A stretch of 5,919 nucleotides of DNA from Bryobacterales bacterium (GTDB lineage Bacteria; Acidobacteriota; Terriglobia; Bryobacterales; Bryobacteraceae), in assembly GCA_003164075.1 (NCBI GenBank), contig PLRZ01000085.1, positions 1 to 5,919 of the forward strand. Reading direction: 5' to 3'. Below are positions 1 through 5,919 of the stretch, piece after piece. The notes beneath the pieces are model-generated. The model was given only the letters and a program-made list of their open reading frames with translations. It was not told the origin of the DNA and searched no databases. The position numbers and the translations under genes were made by a program. How positions within the stretch are numbered: position 1 is the first letter of the stretch; the number at the start of each line of letters is the position of its first letter.

Positions 1-1601
1 ACCGCGGTGCTTCCCCAAACCGCGGATGTCCCGGTGACCAGCGTCACCTCATGGTTCGAGGCGTTAAACGTAGCCACGGGTGACGCTGCGGACAGACCTG
101 CCGCAGGCACGGAAGAGTTGGCGAGTGCCGCCGTAATGCTCAGTTCGCCCGCGCCGATAGTCAACAGGTCGTGAGTCACCAGGTACGTGGCTCCGGTAAC
201 GGCATCGACCGCGTAATAGGAAGGGACGAAGTTGCTTTTGGTCGCGGTTGCCATCAGGATGGCCTTCACCTGGTCTGGCGTGAGGGAAGGATTCTTTTGC
301 AGCAGGATCGCCGCGGCGCCCGAGACCATCGGCGTCGCCATGCTGGTGCCACTCAAACGGAAATACCAGGAATCGCCATTCGTCGTATCGAGTGTGGCGA
401 AGTCCGAGTTCATGACCTTGTTCGCCGGATAGCTCGTGACCAGCGGGCAGGGCACGTTGCTTCCGGTGGCAGGCGGCATGTAGCATTGCGTGGCGTAGAT
501 GTTGTTGCCCGGAGCCACCAGGTCGGGCTTCACGATGTGATCGATTCCGGTCGGTCCCTTGGAGCTATAGCTGGCCACCACGTGCTGCGTCCGGTCGGTA
601 GTACCCCGCGTGTTCACTGCGCCCACGGTAATCACCAGAGGATCGTTTCCGGGCGCGGTGATGGTGCCGTAACCCTCGGTTGCCGGGCTGCTGCGGCCAT
701 AGTTGCCGGCTGCCACAACCACGACGATGCCCGCGTGCCACGCTTTTTCGGCGGCCTGGCACAAAGGATCCAGTTTGTAAGAAGTTGTGAACGGCCGGCC
801 CAGCGAGAGGTTGATGACGCGGATGTTGTACTGGGACTTGTTTGAAATAGCCCAGTCGATGGCGGCGATCACCGAAGAGTCGGTTCCCGCTCCCGTGCTG
901 TTCAATACGCGCTCGGAGATCACCTTGACTCCGGTAGCCACACCACCCACCCAATACCACGGATAGACGTTCCACTGGTTGACGTAACTGGATGAAAAAG
1001 TTCCCTCGCCGGCCAGAATGCTCGCCACATGGGTGCCATGCCCGAAATAGTCCTGGCCGTCGTTGGGCGCCGTCGTGCTCCCGTTCAGATTTGTCACAAA
1101 GCTGATCTGAGCGGCATAGCGGGTCTGGGGGCCACAGTCCACACCGTAGTCGCAGTTCGAGAGGCTGATCCCGGAATCGATCACTGCGACCCCGATTCCG
1201 CTGCCCGAGTAGCCCTCCGCCAAGGCGTTATAGGCGCCCACCGAGTTCGCCCCCTTGTCCAGTGCAAATGCGTGGATCGGCGAATCCGGAGCGATATATT
1301 CCACTTCCGGATCGTTGGCCAACGTGTCGATCTCGAGTTCAGTCAAGTGGGCGAAGGACTGATTGACCTGATCGAAGTGTTTTTGCAGCCTGATTCCGGT
1401 GCGCGCCTCAATCCGCGGCCCAGCGCCCCGCGGCGCACCGCCGCGATGAATCACAAGAACGTTCGTGGCTTCGCCCGAATGGAGTTGCCTGAGCTGCGGG
1501 TGGACACGATCTGAGGGGCCCTCTGCCGCCCAGCAGACGGTGCTTGCCACGGCGAGCACGCAGGTGACTGTCAAGTATTTCAACGCGTTTTTCATGGTCA
1601 T
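1..1601 (-). CDS. Secreted subtilisin-like S8 serine protease with C-terminal VWGS repeats (3' partial)
   Basis: Secreted subtilase, presumably a general protein-degrading enzyme outside the cytoplasm. I read 533 full codons from the ATG at 1601 to the left edge with no stop. Residues 3-26 form a signal peptide (MKNALKYL, a hydrophobic core, CWAA). Residues about 46-112 resemble an I9 propeptide (ends PEVEYIAPDSPI). The peptidase S8 domain follows with Asp142 (VIDSGI), His188 (GHGTHVA), oxyanion Asn300 (VVAAGN) and Ser420 (SGTSMATP), so it looks active. The last visible residues, SAVWGSTAV, begin a VWGS repeat tract like that of the neighbouring paralogue. Extra cysteines, 150/156 and 373/385, are absent from the paralogue. 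The 1601 start has AAGGA 7 nt upstream and puts the signal peptide at the N-terminus; an in-frame ATG at 1835 with a better Shine-Dalgarno sequence is the alternative. The family call is certain, the start is not. Confidence 0.93.
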   Translation of the reverse strand, partial: MTMKNALKYLTVTCVLAVASTVCWAAEGPSDRVHPQLRQLHSGEATNVLVIHRGGAPRGAGPRIEARTGIRLQKHFDQVNQSFAHLTELEIDTLANDPEVEYIAPDSPIHAFALDKGANSVGAYNALAEGYSGSGIGVAVIDSGISLSNCDYGVDCGPQTRYAAQISFVTNLNGSTTAPNDGQDYFGHGTHVASILAGEGTFSSSYVNQWNVYPWYWVGGVATGVKVISERVLNSTGAGTDSSVIAAIDWAISNKSQYNIRVINLSLGRPFTTSYKLDPLCQAAEKAWHAGIVVVVAAGNYGRSSPATEGYGTITAPGNDPLVITVGAVNTRGTTDRTQHVVASYSSKGPTGIDHIVKPDLVAPGNNIYATQCYMPPATGSNVPCPLVTSYPANKVMNSDFATLDTTNGDSWYFRLSGTSMATPMVSGAAAILLQKNPSLTPDQVKAILMATATKSNFVPSYYAVDAVTGATYLVTHDLLTIGAGELSITAALANSSVPAAGLSAASPVATFNASNHEVTLVTGTSAVWGSTA

Positions 1602-1835
1602 TTCGTTTTCCTTGCATGTGTTGTGACTGCCCAAGCAGTCAAGAGAAGTTGAAGACGAGGCCGATGAACTTTGGCCGTTGCGGGACTCGAGCAATATGCC
1701 TTCCACGGTATTGGCCATGCCACGACTTTGGCGTATCTGCGATGCTGCGGATCCTGCGGGAAATTGGATGGCCAGCCGTAGGCTTGGCTCCCGGTCGAAC
1801 CAGAGGGAAAAAGTGGTTGTCAGTTTCGGTTGCAT
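1602..1835 (-). other. 78-codon in-frame upstream extension of the downstream protease gene
   Basis: From the ATG at 1835 the reading frame is open for 78 codons and continues without a stop into the protease that starts at 1601. The translation begins MQPKLTTTFSLWFDREPSLR and ends in a Ser-rich stretch (SSSASSSTS) followed by LDCLGSHNTCKENE. I recognise no domain, membrane segment or signal peptide in it. If translated as one protein, it would place the protease signal peptide about 80 residues inside the chain, where it would probably not be recognised in the usual way. It may be a real N-terminal extension, a small gene that lost its stop, or untranslated leader. Only the open frame and the ribosome binding site support translation. 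Confidence 0.45.
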
Positions 1836-1841
1836 GGTGTG

Positions 1842-1847
1842 CCTCCT
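1842..1847 (-). promoter_or_regulatory. Strong Shine-Dalgarno AGGAGG before ATG at 1835
   Basis: The minus strand reads AGGAGG, then a 6-nt spacer (CACACC), then ATG at 1835-1833. This is the best ribosome binding site in the window. It sits directly after the TGA of the upstream protease (1852-1850), leaving 14 nt between stop and ATG, a typical coupled-operon arrangement. It argues that translation starts at 1835, in conflict with the signal-peptide evidence for 1601. Confidence 0.7.
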
Positions 1848-1849
1848 GG

Positions 1850-3583
1850 TCATTTGTCGCCGTCCACGAGTATCAGGGTGGCGGTGTCGGAAGATTGCGA
1901 AGACAGAGAAGTCGAGCCCCAAACCACGTTCGATCCCCAGACCACGTTGCTGCCCCATACCACGTTCGATCCCCAAACTACATTTGCGGCGCCGAGAAAC
2001 AGGTTGCTCGAGCCCCAAACCACGTTCGATCCCCAGACCACGTTGCTGCCCCATACCACATTCGACCCCCAAACCACGTTCGTCCCCCACACCGAATTGC
2101 TCCCCCACACAACGTTCGTCGCGTCGACGAACTCCAGCGTTCCGGCGGAGGTGAATACCAGAGCGGGCGAAGCGGCGCTGTCCCCGCTGGGCGCGACGGA
2201 GTTGCTGGCCAGAGCGTTGGCGATATTCAGATACCCCGCGCCGACGGTGAAAATGTCGTACTGTGCCTTGTACGTGATGCGGGTTGTTGGGTCCGTGTAA
2301 CTGCTGGTCGCCGGAAAAGTCGTCTTGACCGCCGTCAGCATAAGCCGCGCCTTCACCTGATCCGGCGTGAGCGATGGATACTGTTGTACAAGCAACGCCG
2401 CCGCCGCGCTGACATACGGGGTCGCCATGCTGGTCCCGCTCAACTGCATGTAGTCGTTGGAGGCTGCATTGTCGGCTGTCTTGGCGAAGAGGTTCTGGGC
2501 GATCCAGGTCTGAGGATTCGGGCCGAACAGATTGTTGGATTGTGATTGCACCGAATCGATCAGGTTGCCTGGCGCCACGAGGTCCGGCTTGGCGACCAGG
2601 TCGTAGAGCGTCGGGCCCTTGGAGCTGTAGCTGGCGATCGCGTCGTCGGTCGGGGTCGCTGTTCCCATGTCGTTCATCGCCCCCACGGTGATGACGCGCG
2701 GATCGTTCCCAGGCGCGGTGATCGTGCCGTATCCGTAGGTTGTGGTGGGGCCCATGCGGCCGTAGTTCCCCGCCGCCACCACCACCACGATGCCGGCATT
2801 CCACGCCTGTTCCACGGCTTGGCAGAGCGGATCGAGCTTGTAGCTTTCAAACACCGGACGGCCCAGCGACAGGTTGATCACGCGGATGTTGTACTTCCCC
2901 TCCTTTTTGAACGTGACGGCTTGTTCGAGGGCCGCAATCACTGCGCTGTCGGTGCCGGCCCCAGATGAGTTGAGCACCTGGAAGTCGAGCAGACTGACTC
3001 CTTCAGCCACGCCGTGGAAGGTGCGGGTGAAGGTGGTGTATTGGTTGGTCGTCGAGAGGGCGCCGGAACCGGCTATGATACCCGCCACGTGCGAGCCATG
3101 GCCAAAATTGTCCCCCTCGGGGGTGTTGGGAAGGAATACGTTTTCCCATACAACCTTACCGGCCAGATCCTTGGAATATCCCACTCCGCTGTCCATCACC
3201 ACGACCCCAACGCCAGCGCCCGTAAGGCCATAGGTATGGGCTGCGCTTGCGCCGATGGTGGCCTGAGCTTGGTCGAGGTGAGCGGTCACCGTCCGGTCGG
3301 GTGTGACGTAGGCTACATCGGGGTCGGCGGCCAACTGGGCCAGAGCCGTTGCCGGGATGCTGTAATGCCGCGCCTTGATCGAGGCGAACTCGTGGTTCAG
3401 TTGGCCGCCCATGCGCAGGACGGCTTGGTGGTGGGCTTCGGTGGGCGCCTGTTTGTACTGCACAATTACGTCCACACTGGAGGCCGGATCGACCGATTCC
3501 AGGTCTTTCGCGAGCTTGCCGCTTCCTGCGAACAAACTGCTCGTCAGAAACACAGAGAGAAAGAAAACCAATGTCTTTTTCAT
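1850..3583 (-). CDS. Secreted subtilisin-like S8 serine protease with ten C-terminal NVVWGS repeats
   Basis: Secreted subtilase of 577 residues from the ATG at 3583. Residues 1-19 are a clear signal peptide (MKKTLVFFLSVFLTSSLFA, cleavage likely after Ala19). An I9-type propeptide, normally an intramolecular chaperone and inhibitor, spans about residues 36-100 (VDVIVQYK to YVTPDRTV). The S8 domain follows with Asp131 (VMDSGV), His162 (GHGSHVAG), Asn273 (VVAAGN) and Ser385 (SGTSMATP), all intact. Residues 490-557 are ten Trp-containing hexads, and the protein ends in a short hydrophobic strand, ATLILVDGDK. It is a close paralogue of the next gene: the stretch NIRVINLSLGRP through TAPGNDP is nearly the same in both. 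In-frame ATGs also occur at 3616, 3664 and 3706. I prefer 3583 because it puts the signal peptide first, but its ribosome binding site is weak and 3706 has a stronger though distant one. Confidence 0.95.
   Translation of the reverse strand: MKKTLVFFLSVFLTSSLFAGSGKLAKDLESVDPASSVDVIVQYKQAPTEAHHQAVLRMGGQLNHEFASIKARHYSIPATALAQLAADPDVAYVTPDRTVTAHLDQAQATIGASAAHTYGLTGAGVGVVVMDSGVGYSKDLAGKVVWENVFLPNTPEGDNFGHGSHVAGIIAGSGALSTTNQYTTFTRTFHGVAEGVSLLDFQVLNSSGAGTDSAVIAALEQAVTFKKEGKYNIRVINLSLGRPVFESYKLDPLCQAVEQAWNAGIVVVVAAGNYGRMGPTTTYGYGTITAPGNDPRVITVGAMNDMGTATPTDDAIASYSSKGPTLYDLVAKPDLVAPGNLIDSVQSQSNNLFGPNPQTWIAQNLFAKTADNAASNDYMQLSGTSMATPYVSAAAALLVQQYPSLTPDQVKARLMLTAVKTTFPATSSYTDPTTRITYKAQYDIFTVGAGYLNIANALASNSVAPSGDSAASPALVFTSAGTLEFVDATNVVWGSNSVWGTNVVWGSNVVWGSNVVWGSNVVWGSSNLFLGAANVVWGSNVVWGSNVVWGSNVVWGSTSLSSQSSDTATLILVDGDK
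1912..2059. repeat. 52-bp perfect direct repeat, 96 bp apart, inside the hexad tract
   Basis: Bases 1912-1963 and 2008-2059 are identical over 52 bp, and the match continues a further 15 bp or so with two mismatches. The 96-bp offset equals 32 codons, namely four hexads plus the 8-residue break. The identity at synonymous positions exceeds that between adjacent hexads, so a 96-bp block appears to have duplicated recently, in frame. Confidence 0.9.
1913..2116 (-). repeat. Ten-unit NVVWGS hexapeptide-coding repeat tract
   Basis: This 18-bp-period tract encodes six hexads (five NVVWGS plus one NSVWGT in second place), an 8-residue break SNLFLGAA, then four more NVVWGS hexads. The invariant element is a Val-Trp-Gly core every six residues. 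It lies in frame within the protease gene, near its C-terminus, and the neighbouring protease starts the same motif (AVWGST) at the window edge. Its function is unknown to me. The alternating hydrophobic and Trp pattern suggests beta strands or a stacked solenoid, perhaps for surface attachment or sorting, but that is inference. Confidence 0.95.
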
Positions 3584-3720
3584 ATGGGACTTCGTCTTTC
3601 GGCTGGTGCTAGCCATTGCCCTTCGACTTTTTTCGTGGTTCGACCGGCGCTCAGTTCTCGCCATTGTTTTAGTACTTACCTTCGCGTCAAGTACGGGTAC
3701 GGCCATGCACTAGTTCTAAA

Positions 3721-3728
3721 CTCCTTTT
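3721..3728 (-). promoter_or_regulatory. Shine-Dalgarno-like AAAAGGAG upstream of the first protease
   Basis: The minus strand carries AAAAGGAG 14 nt before the ATG at 3706, a longer spacing than usual. An in-frame TAG lies at 3712-3710, so 3706 is the earliest possible ATG. Starting there would add 41 mostly basic residues before the signal peptide. The site is strong in sequence and awkward in position, which leaves the start of the first protease open. Confidence 0.45.
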
Positions 3729-3822
3729 CCATGAGGATCAACATAAACTTGCTGTTTGCAGAATAAATACGTACTGATGGGTCTAATTTCTGGTACTGGT
3801 CTCACTCCCAAAAGGCGCGTGG

Positions 3823-3850
3823 ATATTAGCTGAGTATTAACGAAAGTAAA
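3823..3850 (-). promoter_or_regulatory. Tentative sigma70-type promoter for the protease pair
   Basis: On the minus strand TTTACT (3850-3845) and TAATAT (3828-3823) are separated by 16 nt. Each matches four of six bases of the -35 (TTGACA) and -10 (TATAAT) consensus. The pair lies in the A/T-richer part of the intergenic region and would give a leader of about 110 nt to the ATG at 3706. The match is weak, and similar pairs can occur by chance. Confidence 0.25.
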
Positions 3851-3925
3851 TAGAGCTTCAGTACCTTAAGAGAACTTCGCGCTATTTGCTGGAGAAGAAG
3901 GTGGAATGCTCTCTAACGGATACTG

Positions 3926-3949
3926 AAAAAGTCTCTCCGGTCACCGGAA
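3926..3949 (-). terminator. Weak hairpin with U-tract after the signalling operon
   Basis: Read on the minus strand, TTCCGG-TGA-CCGGAG can form a 6-bp stem (one G-U pair) with a 3-nt loop, followed by AGAC and five T residues. It lies about 290 nt downstream of the HDOD stop codon and upstream of the protease leader, so it could end the kinase-HDOD transcript. The stem is short and the T-tract is not immediately adjacent, so this is only a candidate. Confidence 0.2.
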
Positions 3950-4236
3950 CAGCACTCACTGCCTGCTGTAAGCCTCTGATTCTGTGTACTCGCAACGGGG
4001 TTACCAGTAGGCCCTTGCAGCCCGGCTCCGCCTCCGAGAGTGCGACTGCGTTTGTAATATCGCTCGCTGCGCGACGATTGTCGGCAGGGGATGGGCTGGT
4101 CGGAACAAGCCGCGTGTCTAGGTCCGTCCAACCAACCGGGGTGGTGGTCGTAGACGACAGCCAGACCGGACAGCGACATCGCTCAGGTATGGGTACTCGT
4201 CCCAGACTGGTGATTCGTGCTGAGGACAGTGTGCCG

Positions 4237-5085
4237 CTACAGGCTCATTTCAATACTATTGACATGTTGCCGGACCGACGCGACCAGTTCTGGGAGACTT
4301 TCCACCACACCTTGACGCCGCTCATCCGGAAAAGCAGCTGCGATATCCCTAGGCTCGACGTTCCGGGGAGGTGGTATTACCGCGAACCCCATGAACTCTG
4401 CCGCAAGCGATCCCGCGTGCACCAGGGCTATGAGGTAGCCATCGCCGGTGGCCTTGGACGAGGGGCATTCGTGACCTGCAGCTACGCTTTGCAGCTCTAC
4501 CGGAAGCCGCCACCGCGAGAGCAACAATCGCCCCGCCTGGCAGTGATCGATTCCAAATGCCCGCGATTCGGCGTCAGTCAGGCTTTCTCCGCGCTGCACT
4601 GAGGCGCCAATGGTCTGACCGTAATCCGGAAACAGGTGTATCAATCCCAATTGGCCCACATCGTGAAGGAGTCCCGCCGTGTGGGCATATTCAGGGGAGA
4701 TGCTCGTTACCCCGCACATCTTTCTACACGTCAAAGCAGTTGCCAGGCTGTGTCGCCAGAATGGCAAACTCAGCGGGTTCGGGCGGGTGCCGATTAAGCC
4801 TCGCGCGGCGGCTGTCACCGCGAGAGAACGAACAAGGTCCAAGCCAAGATAGGTTACCGCCTGCCGAACATTTGTGATCTCGTGGCGGGCGGCAAACAAT
4901 GGCGAATTCGCCACCTGCAATAACCCCATGGTTAAGACGGGATCTGCGCGCAGCAGGTTGACAATCTGCGCTATCGACGCCGCCGGGTCTCCGGCAAGGT
5001 GCAACAGTTGGACAGCGGCCTGGCGGAGGGGTGGGACCTCGACTGCCAATCGATGGCGGATCTCGACGTTAGGAGCGGTTATCAC
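4237..5085 (-). CDS. HDOD-domain signalling protein
   Basis: Cytoplasmic regulatory protein of 282 residues dominated by an HDOD domain (about residues 15-210). HDOD domains are relatives of HD phosphohydrolases that are usually thought to act as signalling or protein-interaction outputs. Family features visible are RADPVLTMGLLQVANSPLF near the N-terminus, the helix RQAVTYLGLDLVRSLAV, WRHS with His112, AGLLHDVGQLGL with His141-Asp142, FGIDHCQAG with His181, and GHE with His205. The HD pair is therefore kept, so loss of metal binding cannot be assumed. The start is the GTG at 5085: TAAGGA lies 7 nt upstream. An ATG at 5199 is in frame but lies inside the kinase gene. The gene follows the kinase by 10 nt and probably acts in the same pathway. 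The sequence gives no ligand or target. The domain call is confident. Confidence 0.92.
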   Translation of the reverse strand: MITAPNVEIRHRLAVEVPPLRQAAVQLLHLAGDPAASIAQIVNLLRADPVLTMGLLQVANSPLFAARHEITNVRQAVTYLGLDLVRSLAVTAAARGLIGTRPNPLSLPFWRHSLATALTCRKMCGVTSISPEYAHTAGLLHDVGQLGLIHLFPDYGQTIGASVQRGESLTDAESRAFGIDHCQAGRLLLSRWRLPVELQSVAAGHECPSSKATGDGYLIALVHAGSLAAEFMGFAVIPPPRNVEPRDIAAAFPDERRQGVVESLPELVASVRQHVNSIEMSL

Positions 5086-5092
5086 CGGATCG

Positions 5093-5098
5093 TCCTTA
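5093..5098 (-). promoter_or_regulatory. Shine-Dalgarno TAAGGA overlapping the kinase stop codon
   Basis: The TAA at 5098-5096 that ends the kinase is also the first half of TAAGGA, which stands 7 nt before the GTG at 5085. Ribosomes finishing the kinase would be placed to start the HDOD protein. This decides the GTG as the start and indicates translational coupling. Confidence 0.75.
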
Positions 5099-5919
5099 GG
5101 CCCGCGCTGCCCGCGCGCTGAAGGCACTGGCTCTACGGATCGCCGCCCACAATTCATCCGGCTGGATTGGCTTGGACAAGTAGTCGTCCATGCCGGCATT
5201 AAGACAGCGCTCGCGATCTCCTTTGATCGCGTGGGCGGTCAGGGCAATGATCCAAATGTGTTCCCCGGTCAGCCTCTCGCGCTCACGAATCTCCGCAGTT
5301 GCCTCAAATCCGTCCATGTCGGGCATTTGAACGTCCATCAGAATCAGGTCGAACGTGCCCTCTTCGCAAAGCGTAAACGCGTCACGTCCGGTGCGGGCCT
5401 CCGTCACTGTGTGGCCTTGTTTCGCTAGTAACCTCCCGACCAGCAATCGGCTCACGGCGTTGTCTTCGGCGACTAGGATGGAAAGGGGAGGGACGGGAAC
5501 TTCATCGAGCGTTTCTGCGCCGTCTCGAGAGGCGCGTGGCTTGTCCGAGAGCAGGAATGGGGCCGTAAAGTAGAAGGTGCTGCCGACACCTTCTTTACTC
5601 TCCACCCAGATCCGTCCGCCAACCAGATCCAACAACCTCTTCACGATGGCGAGACCCAGACCTGTGCCCCCGTACTTGCGGGTCATATAACCTTCTGCCT
5701 GACGGAACGGCTCGAAGATGAACCTCTGCTTCTCAGGTGGTACGCCAATGCCGGTGTCCCGAACGGCAAACTGCAGTTCGACACGGCGCCCATCGAACGA
5801 CGTGGCGCCGACTTCCGTTGTCACCGACCCCTCCGAGGTGAATTTGACTGCGTTTCCCATCGTGTTCAGGAGAATCTGCCGCAAGCGAATTTCGTCACCG
5901 AGCAACAAATCCGGAGTTC
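5096..5919 (-). CDS. Hybrid sensor histidine kinase, C-terminal ATPase and receiver domains (5' partial)
   Basis: C-terminal 273 residues of a hybrid two-component kinase; the sensor and dimerisation parts lie beyond the right edge. The HATPase domain (about 5558-5919) shows the N box (LLNTMGNAVKFT), the G1 box (DTGIGVP), the F box (FIFEPFRQAEG) and the G2 box (GGTGLGLAIVKRLL), typical of ATP-binding kinases of the hybrid type. After a linker, a receiver domain (about 5123-5482) carries the acidic pair in LVAEDN, the phosphorylatable Asp in LILMDVQMPDMDG (codon 5335-5333), the Thr in ALTAHA and the Lys in YLSKPI. All key residues are present, so a His-to-Asp relay is expected. There is no DNA-binding domain after the receiver, and the protein ends ARAARA. 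Output would go through phosphotransfer or through partners such as the adjacent HDOD protein. No start codon is in the window. Confidence 0.95.
   Translation of the reverse strand, partial: TPDLLLGDEIRLRQILLNTMGNAVKFTSEGSVTTEVGATSFDGRRVELQFAVRDTGIGVPPEKQRFIFEPFRQAEGYMTRKYGGTGLGLAIVKRLLDLVGGRIWVESKEGVGSTFYFTAPFLLSDKPRASRDGAETLDEVPVPPLSILVAEDNAVSRLLVGRLLAKQGHTVTEARTGRDAFTLCEEGTFDLILMDVQMPDMDGFEATAEIRERERLTGEHIWIIALTAHAIKGDRERCLNAGMDDYLSKPIQPDELWAAIRRASAFSARAARA

Larger units (their letters stand above)
3707..4236. other. Intergenic region without a supportable gene
   Basis: About 530 bp separate the HDOD stop from the earliest possible protease start. Several frames are open on both strands between about 3890 and 4240, but none combines a start codon and ribosome binding site with a recognisable protein. 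I see no tRNA, rRNA, riboswitch or insertion-sequence ends. The part from about 3720 to 3870 is visibly richer in A/T and holds the candidate promoter and Shine-Dalgarno sequence of the protease genes. The part from about 3900 to 4236 has no assigned content apart from the weak hairpin. Confidence 0.6.

Noticed and set aside
171..845. Plus-strand frame of 224 codons
   Set aside because: It is fully antisense to the S8 domain of the second protease, has an Arg/His/Gly-rich composition typical of shadow frames, and has no family match.
1913..2116. Regularly spaced short repeats that might suggest a CRISPR array
   Set aside because: The 18-bp units are contiguous without unique spacers, keep the reading frame and encode NVVWGS in a protease tail.
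1616..2545. Long plus-strand frame with its own repeated PNHVRSPDHV-like peptide
   Set aside because: It is antisense to both protease genes and its repeats are the complement of the NVVWGS hexads; it has no recognisable domain.
3014..3766. Plus-strand frame of 250 codons
   Set aside because: It is antisense to the propeptide and catalytic Asp/His part of the first protease, with no domain of its own.
3913..4179. Minus-strand frame of 88 codons after the HDOD gene
   Set aside because: It has an ATG but no Shine-Dalgarno sequence, a low-complexity mixed composition and no recognisable motif, and it overlaps other equally open frames.
3886..4602. Plus-strand frame of 238 codons reaching into the intergenic region
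   Set aside because: Its 3' half is antisense to the HDOD gene, and its 5' half has no good ribosome site or recognisable protein features.
5086..5199. Upstream ATG start for the HDOD protein at 5199
   Set aside because: It would overlap the kinase gene by about 100 nt and adds a non-domain N-terminus. The GTG at 5085 has a well-spaced TAAGGA.
1..5919. Possible tRNA, rRNA, riboswitch or insertion sequence
   Set aside because: I saw no TPsiC-arm consensus, no rRNA signature, no recognisable riboswitch core, no transposase frame and no terminal inverted repeats.

Overview
The window is GC-rich bacterial DNA, and every gene I can support is on the minus strand. The two subtilisin-like proteases carry Val-Val-Trp-Gly-Ser hexad repeats. 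From memory I associate such repeats with secreted S8 proteases of Acidobacteriota, so a soil-type Acidobacteriota (or metagenomic relative) is my best guess. No marker gene is present to confirm it.

Right part (about 5919 down to 4237): a two-gene signalling unit. The first gene, cut by the right edge, encodes the histidine-kinase ATPase domain and C-terminal receiver domain of a hybrid sensor kinase (5096-5919). It is followed 10 nt later by a GTG-started HDOD-domain protein (4237-5085). The Shine-Dalgarno sequence of the HDOD gene overlaps the kinase stop codon, so the two are almost certainly one operon with coupled translation.

Middle (4236 to about 3707): about 530 bp without a supportable gene. 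It holds a weak terminator-like hairpin, an A/T-richer stretch with a tentative promoter, and a strong Shine-Dalgarno sequence facing the protease genes.

Left part (3706 down to 1): two tandem paralogous secreted S8 serine proteases, each with a signal peptide, an I9-like propeptide and the complete Asp/His/Asn/Ser subtilase site. The upstream protease (stop at 1850) ends in ten NVVWGS-type hexads. The downstream one (from 1601, possibly 1835) runs off the left edge exactly as its own VWGS tract begins. An AGGAGG Shine-Dalgarno sequence lies immediately after the stop codon of the first protease, which supports co-transcription. Its ATG opens a 78-codon in-frame extension ahead of the signal peptide of the second protease.

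The points most worth following up are the hexad-repeat C-terminus and its recent 96-bp internal duplication, and the unexplained in-frame N-terminal extensions ahead of both signal peptides.
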